A stretch of 37,647 nt of DNA, taken from NCBI GenBank assembly GCA_902784805.1, contig CACZWD010000008.1, forward strand, positions 1 through 37,647. Direction: 5' to 3'. The notes beneath the pieces are model-generated. The model saw only the letters and a list, made by a program, of their open reading frames with translations. It had not been told where the DNA came from and did not search any database. This document shows positions 9,421-18,423 of the stretch, in pieces. The position numbers were made by a program, and so were the translations under genes. The stretch comes from an uncultured Ruminococcus sp. (lineage in GTDB: Bacteria > Bacillota > Clostridia > RUG12999). The number at the start of each line of letters is the position of its first letter. Within the stretch, counting starts at the first letter, position 1.

Positions 9421-9540
9421 ACCATAACGATAAAAAGAATTGAAGAAGTCGCTGAAAGCTGCGGCTTTTCAAGCTCCTCAAATTTTTACAAGGCTCTTGC
9501 GAAAATAACGGGAAAGAAGCCTACCGACTATTTAATATGA
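9421..9540 (+). pseudogene. AraC-family regulator remnant (C-terminal helix-turn-helix only)
   Basis: The 40-codon open stretch reads IKRIEEVAESCGFSSSSNFY then KALAKITGKKPTDYLI and a TGA at 9538. This is the second HTH and tail of an AraC/XylS regulator (EVAxxCGFxSxSxFxKxFKKxxGxxPxxY). There is no start codon, no sensor domain and no first HTH, so it is debris rather than a gene. It lies between the SGNH hydrolase and a terminator. Confidence 0.7.
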
Positions 9541-9580
9541 AAACAGCCCCGAAGGTTTTAAGCTTTCGGGGCTGTTTTTA
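9541..9580. terminator. Strong bidirectional terminator
   Basis: 13-bp perfect arms (9541-9553 and 9565-9577) with a GC-rich core (CAGCCCCGAA) are followed by TTTTT on the plus strand. The opposite strand also ends the stem in TTTT. It separates the plus-strand operon from the converging sstT gene. Confidence 0.85.
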
Positions 9581-9593
9581 AACAACAATATTA

Positions 9594-10862
9594 TCATTTT
9601 TTCTTTTTACCGTACATAAAATCGGGAAGCTTCTTTCCTTCTTTCAGCCACTGAGTATATTCAGCCGTCGCGGCAAACATAACATCACCCGCAGAATTAA
9701 GCGCCGTTTCAACAGAATCCTGAACAACTCCTATAATAAAACCTATGCCGACAACCTGCATGGCAACGTCTTGATGTATTCCGAACATAGAGCAAGCCAT
9801 GGGTATTAAAAGAAGCGAACCGCCCGCAACACCCGAAGCGCCACAAGCCGCAAGGGTTGCTATAAACGAAAGAACAAGAGCGGACAGCATATCAACCTGA
9901 ACGCCGACAGTATTCGCGGCGGCAAGAGTCATAACGGTAATCGTTATTGCCGCTCCGTCCATATTTATTGTGGCGCCGAGCGGAATAGATACGGAATACA
10001 TATCCTTATCAAGCTGAAGCTTTTCGCAAAGCTGCATATTAACGGGAATATTTGCCGCCGAGCTTCTTGTAAAGAAAGCCGTAAGACCGGATTCTTTAAG
10101 GCATCTCCATACAAGCGGATAAGGATTACGCCTCATTGAAATAGCGGCAATAAGCGGATCAACAATAAGCGCAACCGCAAGCATACAGCCTACCAAAAGC
10201 GCGAGAAGCTTACCGTAATCCGTAAAAATAGAAAGTCCGTTTGTCGAAACATTGGAATATACAAGACCGAGTATTCCGAACGGCGCAAGGTTGATAATCC
10301 ACCTTACAGCCTTTGAAACACCGTCCGCAAGGTCTGAAAACATCTGCTTTGTGGTATCTTTCGCAATCGTTTTAAACGCAAGCCCAAGAATAACCGCCCA
10401 GAACAAAATACCGATATACTTGCCTTCAACAATGGAGCCGAGAGGATTTGAAATCATATTGATAAACAAGTTTTTAAGTACCTCGCCTATGCCTGTCGGA
10501 ATGGTGTCGGCAGTCGCACTTTCTGCAAGCGTTAGTGTCTGCGGGAAAACAAAGCTTCCGATAACGGCAATAACCGCCGCAAGAAACGTGCTTATAAGAT
10601 ACAAAAACAAAATAAGACCGAAACGCCTGTCAAGCTTCGCTCCGCCCTGCGAAAGCGATGAAATTACAAGCACAGCGACAAGAATCGGCGCAATAGCCTT
10701 TAAGGAGCCGACAAACAAATCACCGAGCATCGCAATCCAGCCCGCGTTCGGAACAATAAGACCGAGAACGGCGCCGATTATAAGCCCGCATATAATCCTT
10801 AACACAAGACTTGTATCGTTATACTTTTTTACAACCTTTTTTAAAAAATTTTCTTTTTCCAT
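9594..10862 (-). CDS. sstT: Serine/threonine:sodium symporter SstT
   Basis: This 422-residue integral membrane protein belongs to the dicarboxylate/amino acid:cation symporter family and closely follows SstT. It takes up serine and threonine with sodium. Recognisable elements are the [20 protein letters not shown] serine-rich segment, the [15 protein letters not shown] sequence (family NMDG motif) and the [20 protein letters not shown] re-entrant region. The start at 10862 has AAAGGTGG seven bases upstream and its own promoter at 10908-10936. It is a single-gene unit. Confidence 0.92.
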   Translation of the reverse strand: MEKENFLKKVVKKYNDTSLVLRIICGLIIGAVLGLIVPNAGWIAMLGDLFVGSLKAIAPILVAVLVISSLSQGGAKLDRRFGLILFLYLISTFLAAVIAVIGSFVFPQTLTLAESATADTIPTGIGEVLKNLFINMISNPLGSIVEGKYIGILFWAVILGLAFKTIAKDTTKQMFSDLADGVSKAVRWIINLAPFGILGLVYSNVSTNGLSIFTDYGKLLALLVGCMLAVALIVDPLIAAISMRRNPYPLVWRCLKESGLTAFFTRSSAANIPVNMQLCEKLQLDKDMYSVSIPLGATINMDGAAITITVMTLAAANTVGVQVDMLSALVLSFIATLAACGASGVAGGSLLLIPMACSMFGIHQDVAMQVVGIGFIIGVVQDSVETALNSAGDVMFAATAEYTQWLKEGKKLPDFMYGKKKK

Positions 10863-10907
10863 ATTTACCCACCTTTCAAAATTATAGACAAAAAATATCT
10901 ATAAATT

Positions 10908-10936
10908 ATTTTAACACAAATGTTCTTTTTTGTCAA
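10908..10936 (-). promoter_or_regulatory. Sigma-A-type promoter of sstT
   Basis: On the minus strand: TTGACA (10936-10931), 17-base spacer, TAAAAT (10913-10908), about 45 bases before the sstT start. Confidence 0.75.
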
Positions 10937-10988
10937 TAATTTTCAAGTGTAATTGGCTTCATGCGATTATTGAATACAAATCTAACAC

Positions 10989-11261
10989 CTAATTTGTCAA
11001 AGTTAAAAAAGTTTTTACATTACTGATAATGTCGGGTAAAAAATACGCGTCATCGGTTATTGCCTTTGGACTGTTTCCACCGTCGCCATTTATTAAGATA
11101 TCACAGCTCCATAGATGCGATTTTATACTCAAAACACTGTCAAAATCACCCCTTAAAAGGTCAGTTAAAATATATTCGCTATTCGCATCTTCCATACCGA
11201 AGTGTACAACCCTGCCGCTAACATATAACGTACTATCGTTAACAAAAAATTATATAAACAT
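10989..11261 (-). pseudogene. Small unknown gene with a stop at codon 4
   Basis: An ATG at 11261 with AAGGA eight bases upstream opens a 90-codon frame whose fourth codon is TAA (11252-11250). After that the frame runs uninterrupted to the stop at 10989 (DSTLYVSGRVVHFG, EYILTDLLRGDFDSVL, SHLWSCDILINGDGGN). The protein looks genuine and soluble but I do not recognise the family. An internal ATG at 11195 could give 68 residues, with no obvious ribosome site. It is best read as a gene killed by a nonsense change or translated only weakly from inside. Confidence 0.45.
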
Positions 11262-11289
11262 GATTTCGTCCTTCGAGGCTCCTTATTTT

Positions 11290-11566
11290 AACAAATCCAC
11301 GTTAAAAAAAGTTATAAAATTATATACAATAACTTTACAAGCGAAATCACGCTTGACCTTCTTTGCAAAAAATTTTTTCATATCAAAACAGGAATATATA
11401 AGGGATAAGCGACTTATGTTGTTAATCGAAATAAAAAAAAGAAGGAAAAACTTTAAGTGAAGCCGCATTGAGCGCGGACTTTAGCAATTATTCCTCCTTT
11501 TATAGATTTTATGTTAAAAAATATGGAATAAATCCAAAAAATCATAACCGCCACGACAGGCATTAA
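11290..11566 (+). pseudogene. AraC-family regulator remnant with internal deletion and frameshift
   Basis: The first frame reads LTFFAKNFFISK-QEYIRDKRLMLLIE, up to a stop at 11458. This looks like the first HTH of an AraC regulator fused directly to the inter-HTH helix, with about 15 residues lost after FFISK. A +1 shift near 11447 continues as TLSEAALSADFSNYSSFYRF, YVKKYGINPKN and a TAA at 11564, the second HTH and tail. No sensor domain is left. A perfect 11-bp inverted repeat (11570-11580/11592-11602, no T-run) follows directly. It is a different remnant from the one at 9421. Confidence 0.6.
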
Positions 11567-11675
11567 AGGTCAGACAGGCGTTTTATAAAATCGCCTGTCT
11601 GAATTCTTCGCTTTCTTCGTTTAAACTGTTCCTCTAAGGATATTTCACAAAACCCCCATGCAGTATTTCCGAAAA

Positions 11676-13787
11676 TCATCCCTTTTCATCAACCTTTTTA
11701 AGAAGTATCACATTACCAAAGATTTCTTTTCTCTCGTCTATAGTTATTTTATCCGATACAGAAATATCCGCGTTATAAAGAGCCTTTTCGATTTTCCAGC
11801 AACCTGTTATTGGAATTTCGAGTCTTTCAGGTTCTTCAAAGCAATGATATACTAAAAGCGCTTTATCTCCGTTTTCCGCATATCTTAAAACTGCCTGTGT
11901 GCCTTTGGGATATCTGAAATTAATCAGCTTTTCTGTTCTTAAAATTTTACTTTTGCCGTGCCTTATAATATTGGAAACTTCATCATAAAATTCTTCAACC
12001 CTATGTATTTTACTCATTTGTTTTTCGGACATTTCCATAATATCACCCGACCAGCAAAGCCTGCCGAGAAAGCCCGCCGAGGAGGTATAGGCAAATCTGT
12101 TATCGTCAAACTCTTTTCTGAGCGTACACCAGACTTGACTTTGACATGGCGGTAAAAGATATTGAAGATTTGCGGCAATCACAGGAATATCAACGCTTTC
12201 ATGTGCGTCTGAAAACGAGCTCATTGCGGTCAGTGCCATTATTGAAGGCTCAAGCCTCATTCCTCCCGAAGCGCAGTTCTCAATAATTATTCCGGGCACG
12301 CCTTTTCTTATTTTCTCAAAAAATGCCTGTACGGCAAAAATATGCTGTCTTAATCCCTCGCCGCCGCTCTCCGCGCCGTCGCAGCAGCTGCCTATGTTTG
12401 CGTTATAATCAACCTTCAAATAACCAAACCCGTTATCTTTTAAAAATTTTATAACCTTTTCTTCCAGCAAACTTACTGTATCAGGATCTCTGAAATCCCA
12501 AAAGCTTTCTTTTCTGCCCTTGCCGACCTGCCCCCATATAACGCTCCCATTATGTTTTAAATGCATATTATCATATTTAGGCGTTGAAAATTTTGAGCCT
12601 TCATTTGTACATTCAAACTCCATCCATATGCCGGGTACAAAGCCTTCTGCCTTAATATCATCCGCATAGGCTTTCAGCCCCTTCGGAAAAATTTCGGCTT
12701 TAGGCGTCCAATCGCCTATTGTGCCGTCATACCAACCGGCGTCCATAACAAAATATTTTACTTTGGAATTTTTAAGCTTTCTCGCGAGGGCAAGGTTTTT
12801 TTCGTGCGACGGTGTTCCCCAGCTTGTACACCATTCGTTAAAAATAATCGGCATACCTTCCTCGCCGTAAGCTTTTATCTCTTTATCACGCATTTTAAGA
12901 AAAATATCGGCAAGCTCCGATATATCGCCCGTTGCCGCCGCAATAAGCGCTTTTGGTGCTGTAAAGCTTTCGCCGTCTTTTATATTTTTTGTCCAATTTC
13001 CGGTGGTTCCGTCGCTGAGCCCTCCTGAGAACGAAAGCCCTCTTCCCATTCTTGAAAATTCCATTTGCCAAGGCGACATACAATAAAGCTGTATACCCCA
13101 CAAAACATTTGCCGCAGTATCCTCAACCGCCGCAAACGGAAAATACTCCGATGTAGCCCTTGAGCCGTGCGAACCTATTTTAAAGTTACTGAAATTCCCG
13201 CCCCACGCTTTGCCGATATTAAGTTCCGGCAAAGTGCACGTAAAATGGTTTCCTTCCGTTGCCCAGCCTGACCTAAATAAATGAATTAAAACATCCTTCG
13301 AACCGTCGTCTTCCGAATACGGGCTGAGGCAGTCAAGGCTTGCCCCTTCAAACATTTCAAGAGCTACGGTTTTACCGGTTTTGTTTGTAAACGTGCTGCT
13401 AACTTCAAAACCGCCTTCACCGTTATAATTGGTCAATCTGTGCAATACCTCATAGCCTTCGTCTGATACTACAAGCGTTTCAATAATGGTTTTATCCTTT
13501 TCCTTTATAACGTTCTGACTTTTAAAATACATGTCGTCATACGAATTTCCGAGCTTATACCCGTTCGCATACGGAGAGCGCGCGTGGTGCGAAAGAGAAA
13601 GGTGGAAAAGTGCACCGTCAAACCAATCAAAATTATCGGGGAATTGTCCGCCTTTTTCATAGGTTTCGTATTTTTCCGTCGGCTGTTTCTTTGCATCTTT
13701 CGGAAGAAGATTCAAAAAAACCTTACTGCTCTCTTCCGAAATTATGTATCTTACAAGTGTGCTGCCAAATTCATAATCTTTATACAT
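11676..13787 (-). CDS. GH36-family alpha-galactosidase (melibiase)
   Basis: The 703-residue enzyme hydrolyses terminal alpha-galactosides such as melibiose or raffinose-family sugars. An N-terminal beta-supersandwich (~1-290) precedes the TIM barrel (FNEWCTSWGTPSHEKNLALA, VMDAGWYDG). The nucleophile is Asp460 in YLKVDYN, followed by ENCASGGMRLEPS, and the probable acid/base is Asp527 in FSDAHES. There is no signal peptide, so it works on imported sugars. I took the ATG at 13787, which has GGAG nine bases upstream; a TTG 15 bases earlier has no ribosome site. The released galactose could feed galK/galT at 30.5-32.7 kb. No transporter or regulator gene lies beside it. Confidence 0.88.
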   Translation of the reverse strand: MYKDYEFGSTLVRYIISEESSKVFLNLLPKDAKKQPTEKYETYEKGGQFPDNFDWFDGALFHLSLSHHARSPYANGYKLGNSYDDMYFKSQNVIKEKDKTIIETLVVSDEGYEVLHRLTNYNGEGGFEVSSTFTNKTGKTVALEMFEGASLDCLSPYSEDDGSKDVLIHLFRSGWATEGNHFTCTLPELNIGKAWGGNFSNFKIGSHGSRATSEYFPFAAVEDTAANVLWGIQLYCMSPWQMEFSRMGRGLSFSGGLSDGTTGNWTKNIKDGESFTAPKALIAAATGDISELADIFLKMRDKEIKAYGEEGMPIIFNEWCTSWGTPSHEKNLALARKLKNSKVKYFVMDAGWYDGTIGDWTPKAEIFPKGLKAYADDIKAEGFVPGIWMEFECTNEGSKFSTPKYDNMHLKHNGSVIWGQVGKGRKESFWDFRDPDTVSLLEEKVIKFLKDNGFGYLKVDYNANIGSCCDGAESGGEGLRQHIFAVQAFFEKIRKGVPGIIIENCASGGMRLEPSIMALTAMSSFSDAHESVDIPVIAANLQYLLPPCQSQVWCTLRKEFDDNRFAYTSSAGFLGRLCWSGDIMEMSEKQMSKIHRVEEFYDEVSNIIRHGKSKILRTEKLINFRYPKGTQAVLRYAENGDKALLVYHCFEEPERLEIPITGCWKIEKALYNADISVSDKITIDERKEIFGNVILLKKVDEKG

Positions 13788-13998
13788 TCTTATTTGCTCC
13801 AATCAAACAATATTTTAAAACATTTTTCTCCCGCTTTATCCTTGTATTCAAATTCCTCTTTATGCTATTTCGCAGCCAGTCACAAGCGGACAATAGCACT
13901 GTTTTGAGTGCTGCATCATTATCTGTATCTCTCAATATTGATAAAAATCGTCTGACAACTATAATGGTTTTGTATAGCGCAAAAAAACATCTCTTTGT

Positions 13999-14043
13999 TT
14001 TTTTACAGGTTGAACATCTTAGATAACAAATAAATTTTATCAT
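13999..14043 (-). pseudogene. N-terminal stub of an ArsC/Spx-like protein
   Basis: Behind AAGGATGATAAT is an ATG whose first 15 codons read MIKFICYLRCSTCKK. This is the typical start of ArsC/Spx-family proteins (CxxC-K redox motif). The homology ends at once and the rest of the frame (to 13780) is unlike the family and antisense-looking. I read it as a gene cut off after its first strand. The 13788-13998 stretch shows nothing else recognisable. Confidence 0.4.
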
Positions 14044-14060
14044 ATTATCATCCTTACATA

Positions 14061-15497
14061 TTATTTTCTCCACGTATATGGCGAAAACAATACAAGCATG
14101 GGAAATATTTCAAGCCTTCCCGCAAGCATATCGAATATCAGGACAATTTTTGAAAAAGTCGAATAAAACGCGAAATTCTTTGTAGGACCAACATCCGCGA
14201 AACCCGGTCCTATATTATTAAGCGAAGCGATTACCGCCGTGAAATTCGTCGTAAAGCCGTGCCCGTCGATGCTGATTAAAAGCAGCGATGAAACCGCTAT
14301 AAAAAGATAAGCCATCATAAAAACATTAATCGCGCGCACCGTTTCATGCTCGACTGTTTTTCCGTTCATAGTAATTTTATGCGTACTTTTAGGCATTGCG
14401 GCAATCTTTATCTCTTTAACGATACTCTTAAATAATATCACAAGCCTCGATACCTTTATTCCACCGCCGGTACTTCCCGCGCAGGCACCCGAAAACATCA
14501 GCATTAAAAGTATTGTTTTTGAAAATTCGGGCCATTTATCAAAATCCACCGTGCCGTACCCCGTTGTAGATATAAGCGAGGTTGTCTGAAACGCCGTATG
14601 CCTTAAAAGGTCACCGAAATTTGAAAAATAGCTGTGACAGTTTACGCACAGAAGCACAATAGCTGTAAGCACTATGCCGATATATACTTTAAATTCTTCC
14701 GAGCGCAGCACTCCCGTAATATGCTTGACAATAAGAAGATAATACACCGAAAAATCAATACCGAAAAGCATCATAAAAGCCGCAACCACCCACTGACTGT
14801 AAGGTGTAAACGAAGCAATGCTGTCATTTTTTATGCCAAGACCTCCCGTACCTGCCGTACCGAAAGATGTGGTAAGCGAATCAAATATGCTCATACCGCC
14901 CGCCAAAAGGAAAACCACCTCCAGAACGGTCAGCATAATATAGAAACCGTATAGTATCTTTGCCGTTGAGCGAACCTTCGGAACAAGCTTATTGACTGAA
15001 GGCCCGGGGCTTTCCGCCTTTATAAGATACAAATTGCTTCCGCCGGAAAGCGGTAAAATGGCAACAAGAAAAACCAGCACACCCATACCGCCTATCCAGT
15101 GCGTAAAGCTGCGCCAGAAAAGTACAGACCTCGGCAAGCTCTCAACATCATTAAGTATTGAAGCGCCTGTCGTTGTAAATCCCGAAACAGTTTCAAAAAG
15201 CGCGTTTATAAAGCGCGGAATCGCTCCCGAAAGCATAAACGGAATACAGCCGAAAAGACTTATAACAAACCAGCTGAGCGCCACTATTACATACCCTTCT
15301 TTTGAATACATCGCTTTATTTTTCGGCTTTTTAATTGTAAGCACAGCGCCGCATACAGCGCATATAAGCGAACAAAGAGCAAACGCGATAAGCTCTTTTT
15401 CGCCGTAAACAGCCGCGCAAAGAAGCGGCAACAAAAGACACGCCGCCTCAAAATTAAGCACCCAACCTACTATATATCGTATAATTTTATAATTCAT
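14061..15497 (-). CDS. trkH: Potassium uptake protein, TrkH/KtrB family
   Basis: The 478-residue membrane subunit of a Trk-type potassium uptake system translocates potassium. It carries the pseudo-repeated pore loops of the family: SGFTTTGASIL (~117), TSFGTAGTGGLG (~225), TSLISTTGYGTVDFD (~308) and a fourth (ASLNNIGPGFADVG, ~435). GACAGSTGGGIKVSR follows the third. It is 17 bases downstream of trkA, so the two are an operon. The start at 15497 is preceded by GGGGAAG. Confidence 0.9.
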   Translation of the reverse strand: MNYKIIRYIVGWVLNFEAACLLLPLLCAAVYGEKELIAFALCSLICAVCGAVLTIKKPKNKAMYSKEGYVIVALSWFVISLFGCIPFMLSGAIPRFINALFETVSGFTTTGASILNDVESLPRSVLFWRSFTHWIGGMGVLVFLVAILPLSGGSNLYLIKAESPGPSVNKLVPKVRSTAKILYGFYIMLTVLEVVFLLAGGMSIFDSLTTSFGTAGTGGLGIKNDSIASFTPYSQWVVAAFMMLFGIDFSVYYLLIVKHITGVLRSEEFKVYIGIVLTAIVLLCVNCHSYFSNFGDLLRHTAFQTTSLISTTGYGTVDFDKWPEFSKTILLMLMFSGACAGSTGGGIKVSRLVILFKSIVKEIKIAAMPKSTHKITMNGKTVEHETVRAINVFMMAYLFIAVSSLLLISIDGHGFTTNFTAVIASLNNIGPGFADVGPTKNFAFYSTFSKIVLIFDMLAGRLEIFPMLVLFSPYTWRK

Positions 15498-15514
15498 TAA
15501 ATCCGCTTCCCCGA

Positions 15515-16873
15515 TTATTCTAAAATATCTTCAATATCTTCAAACCCTCTGTGAGTTGTAACCACTATAACCGTATCGCCAACCTTTACGGTATCGTGCC
15601 CACGAGGCGTTATAATATTTCTGTCTCTCGCTATGCAGGCAATAATAATGTTGCTTTTAAGATTAAGACTTTCTATTTTTTTACCCGCAATAGGTGAATG
15701 TTCGGTTATTCTGAACTCAAGCGCTTCGGCTTTGCCGTCAAGCACAAGATGCATGGTTTCAATATTGCTGTCAAGCGAATTATTTTTCGCTCGCACAAAT
15801 TTAACAATATATTCCGCCGCTATATTCTTAGGATATATCGTTGTATCAAGGTTAAGCTCGTTTATAACTTCATCATAAGCTATGCGGTTGATTTTTGTAA
15901 TAATTTTTCCGTTTGACTTGCTTTTTGCGAATAATGATAAAAGCACGTTTTCTTCATCAATATTTGTAAGCGCCACAAAAGATTCGGCATGCTCAAGTCC
16001 TGCCTCAAGAAGCACGCTGTTATCGGTACCGTCTCCGTTAATTACGGTTGCTTTCGGCAAAAGCCTGCACAGCTCCTCACATCTGTCGGTACGCTGCTCA
16101 ATAATTTTAACCTTTATACCCGTTTTTATCAGACTGTTTGCAAGATAAAACGCGGTTGCGCCTCCCCCGACTATCATCGTATCCTTTACTTTATTTGTCT
16201 TTATACCTATTTTTTTGAAAAAATAGCTGCCGTTTTCGGGCGACGCGACAATGCTTATGCGGTCACCTGATTTAAGAACGAAATCGCCGCCCGGAATAAA
16301 CGCCGTATCTCCCCTTTCAACGCCGCAGACAAGAACATCGCATTTAAGCTTTCCGCTTATATCCGCAATAGCCATATTATCGAGCGGGGAATCCGCCGGT
16401 ACCCGGAATTTCAAAATTTCTACCCTGCCCTTTGCAAAGGTGTCTATCTGTATGGCGCTGGGAAAACGCAAAATTCTCGCAATTTCATCTGCCGCCGTTT
16501 GCTCGGGATTTATTATCATGGCAAGACCGAGGTCTTCCTTAAACAAATGGATTTCCTTGCTGTATTCGGGCTTGCGTACTCTCGCTATCGTTTCACAGTT
16601 GCCCGATTTTTTCGCGATAAGGCAAGTTAAAAGATTAAGCTCATCCGAGCCTGTTACGGCGATAAGAAGATCTGCTTCCTTAACGCCCGCGTCAAGAAGA
16701 GTATCAAGACTTGTTCCGCTTCCGACTACTCCCATTATATCATATTGATTTATAAGGTCGTGCACCTTGCCCGCCCTTAAATCAATAACTGTAATATTGT
16801 GCTCCTGTTCACCGCTAAGCTGCTCCGCAATTTTCTGACCGACTTTTCCGCAGCCGACAATAATAACATTCAT
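15515..16873 (-). CDS. trkA: Trk potassium system regulatory subunit TrkA
   Basis: The 452-residue peripheral protein gates TrkH in response to nucleotides. There are two RCK units, each with a Rossmann fold and a TrkA_C domain: VGCGKVGQKIAEQL near residue 5 and IVGGGATAFYLANS near ~228. Each is followed by a C-terminal TrkA_C domain (RVEILKFRVPADSPLDN; ALEFRITEHSPIAGKK). I chose the ATG at 16873 (MNVIIVGCG) with AAAGGA 12 bases upstream; an upstream in-frame TTG would add seven residues and overlap the ribosome site. Confidence 0.9.
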   Translation of the reverse strand: MNVIIVGCGKVGQKIAEQLSGEQEHNITVIDLRAGKVHDLINQYDIMGVVGSGTSLDTLLDAGVKEADLLIAVTGSDELNLLTCLIAKKSGNCETIARVRKPEYSKEIHLFKEDLGLAMIINPEQTAADEIARILRFPSAIQIDTFAKGRVEILKFRVPADSPLDNMAIADISGKLKCDVLVCGVERGDTAFIPGGDFVLKSGDRISIVASPENGSYFFKKIGIKTNKVKDTMIVGGGATAFYLANSLIKTGIKVKIIEQRTDRCEELCRLLPKATVINGDGTDNSVLLEAGLEHAESFVALTNIDEENVLLSLFAKSKSNGKIITKINRIAYDEVINELNLDTTIYPKNIAAEYIVKFVRAKNNSLDSNIETMHLVLDGKAEALEFRITEHSPIAGKKIESLNLKSNIIIACIARDRNIITPRGHDTVKVGDTVIVVTTHRGFEDIEDILE

Positions 16874-16911
16874 CTGAAAATTATATCCTTTCAAAACAAT
16901 TTCTGCTTTTA

Positions 16912-16940
16912 ATTATAGCAAATTAATCTTAAAAAGTCAA
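16912..16940 (-). promoter_or_regulatory. Sigma-A-type promoter of trkA-trkH
   Basis: On the minus strand: TTGACT (16940-16935), 17-base spacer, TATAAT (16917-16912), 39 bases before the trkA start. Confidence 0.75.
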
Positions 16941-17028
16941 GATATCATATGTGTTTTTACCATTTTTTGAATACAAAAAACAAATTTGATAGTACAAGTC
17001 AGAATAACTTAATGGCAGTATAAAAATA

Positions 17029-17057
17029 TTGACAAATATTTCTTTTTATAGTATAAT
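17029..17057 (+). promoter_or_regulatory. Near-consensus sigma-A promoter of icd
   Basis: TTGACA (17029-17034), 17-base spacer, TATAAT (17052-17057); both hexamers match the consensus. The start codon at 17101 is 43 bases on. Confidence 0.8.
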
Positions 17058-17100
17058 ATTTAAGATATTTATTCAGGTTCAGAAGAAAGGCATGATTAAA

Positions 17101-18312
17101 ATGGAAAAAATTAAAATGACAACACCGCTTGTCGAAATGGACGGGGACGAGATGACAAGAGTCATCTGGAAGATGATTAAAGACATTCTTTTAACTCCTT
17201 ATATCGACCTTAAAACGGAATACTACGACCTTGGACTTAAGCACCGTAACGAAACGGACGACAAGGTAACAATCGACTCCGCAGAGGCAACAAAGAAATA
17301 CGGCGTTGCCGTTAAATGCGCGACAATTACCCCAAATGCCGCGCGTGTTGAAGAATATAATCTTAAAGAAATGTGGAAATCGCCAAACGGTACAATCCGC
17401 GCGATTCTTGACGGTACCGTTTTCAGAACACCTATTATTGTAAAAGGTATCACTCCCTACATACCGACATGGATAAAGCCCATAACAATCGCCCGTCACG
17501 CATACGGCGATGTTTACAAAAACACCGAAATGCAGGTGCCGGAAGGCTCAAAATGCGAGCTGGTCTGCACCGACAAGAACGGTAACGAAACACGTTCACT
17601 TATTCATGAATTTAAAGGTTCTTCGGGTATAATACAAGGTTTACATAATGTTGACAGCTCTATAAAAAGCTTTGCGAGAAGCTGCTTTAACTTTGCGCTT
17701 GAATTAAAGCAGGATATATGGTTCGCTTCAAAGGACACCATTTCAAAAAAATACGACCACCGTTTCAAAGACATTTTTGCGGAAATTTACGAAACCGAAT
17801 ACAAAGAAAAATTTGAATCGGCGGGGATTGAATATTTTTATACTCTGATTGACGATGCCGTTGCGCGTGTAATACGCTCGGAAGGCGGATATATATGGGC
17901 GTGCAAAAACTATGACGGCGACGTTATGAGCGATATGGTGGCAACCGCTTACGGAAGCCTTGCGATGATGACCTCTGTGCTTGTTTCTCCCGAAGGCATT
18001 TACGAGTACGAGGCGGCTCACGGCACCGTTCAGCGCCACTATTACAAATATTTAAAGGGTGAAAAAACCTCAACAAACAGCGTAGCTACACTGTTTGCAT
18101 GGACAGGCGCACTGCGTAAAAGAGGCGAGCTTGACGGAATAACAGAGCTTTGCTCTTTTGCCGATAAGCTTGAAAAAGCAACAATCGAAACAATTGAGGA
18201 CGGCGTTATGACGGGTGACCTCGCGCTTTTATCAACGCTTCCGGATAAACGTAAGGTTGATACGGAGGAATTTTTGCTTGAAATAAATGAACGTCTTAAA
18301 AAAATGATGTAA
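17101..18312 (+). CDS. icd: NADP-dependent isocitrate dehydrogenase (eukaryote-like type)
   Basis: The 403-residue enzyme oxidatively decarboxylates isocitrate to 2-oxoglutarate in the cytosol. The start region ([20 protein letters not shown]), the substrate segment ([16 protein letters not shown]), the metal-binding region ([20 protein letters not shown]) and the C-terminal [12 protein letters not shown] motif are those of the ~400-residue homodimeric NADP-IDH shared with eukaryotes, not of E. coli Icd. I chose the ATG at 17101 because AGAAAGG sits 10-12 bases before it. It stands alone, with its own strong promoter and a terminator after it. In anaerobes lacking a full TCA cycle this enzyme mainly supplies 2-oxoglutarate for glutamate. 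Confidence 0.93.
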   Translation: MEKIKMTTPLVEMDGDEMTRVIWKMIKDILLTPYIDLKTEYYDLGLKHRNETDDKVTIDSAEATKKYGVAVKCATITPNAARVEEYNLKEMWKSPNGTIRAILDGTVFRTPIIVKGITPYIPTWIKPITIARHAYGDVYKNTEMQVPEGSKCELVCTDKNGNETRSLIHEFKGSSGIIQGLHNVDSSIKSFARSCFNFALELKQDIWFASKDTISKKYDHRFKDIFAEIYETEYKEKFESAGIEYFYTLIDDAVARVIRSEGGYIWACKNYDGDVMSDMVATAYGSLAMMTSVLVSPEGIYEYEAAHGTVQRHYYKYLKGEKTSTNSVATLFAWTGALRKRGELDGITELCSFADKLEKATIETIEDGVMTGDLALLSTLPDKRKVDTEEFLLEINERLKKMM

Positions 18313-18322
18313 AAATTACGGC

Positions 18323-18341
18323 GGGCAGATAATATCTGCCC
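18323..18341. repeat. Short palindrome GGGCAGATA-A-TATCTGCCC
   Basis: Perfect 9-bp arms around one base, 10 bases after icd. It sits inside a stretch (GCGGGCAGAT...CTGCCCCTACG) that resembles dispersed intergenic palindromes of Clostridia. Confidence 0.6.
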
Positions 18342-18366
18342 CTACGAAAAACCAAAAAAATGCGTA

Positions 18367-18401
18367 GATTTGGCGGGCGGCAAATTGCCGCCCGCCAAAT
18401 C
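18367..18401. terminator. Large GC-rich bidirectional terminator
   Basis: 17-bp arms (18367-18383 and 18385-18401; core TTGGCGGGCGGCAA) fold around a tiny centre. The plus strand goes on as GTATTTTTA. The minus strand has a run of seven Ts shortly after the stem. It lies between the converging icd gene and the sugar isomerase at 18424. Confidence 0.7.
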
Positions 18402-18423
18402 GTATTTTTAAAATAAACCGCTA

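Noticed and set aside
10252..10887. Plus-strand frame of 211 residues
   Set aside because: It is fully antisense to sstT, has low-complexity Ser/Ala/Ile composition and no ribosome site.
11029..11460. A 143-residue plus-strand protein
   Set aside because: Only its 3' part resembles an AraC HTH; the 5' part is antisense to the nonsense-interrupted minus-strand gene, so I kept just the remnant.
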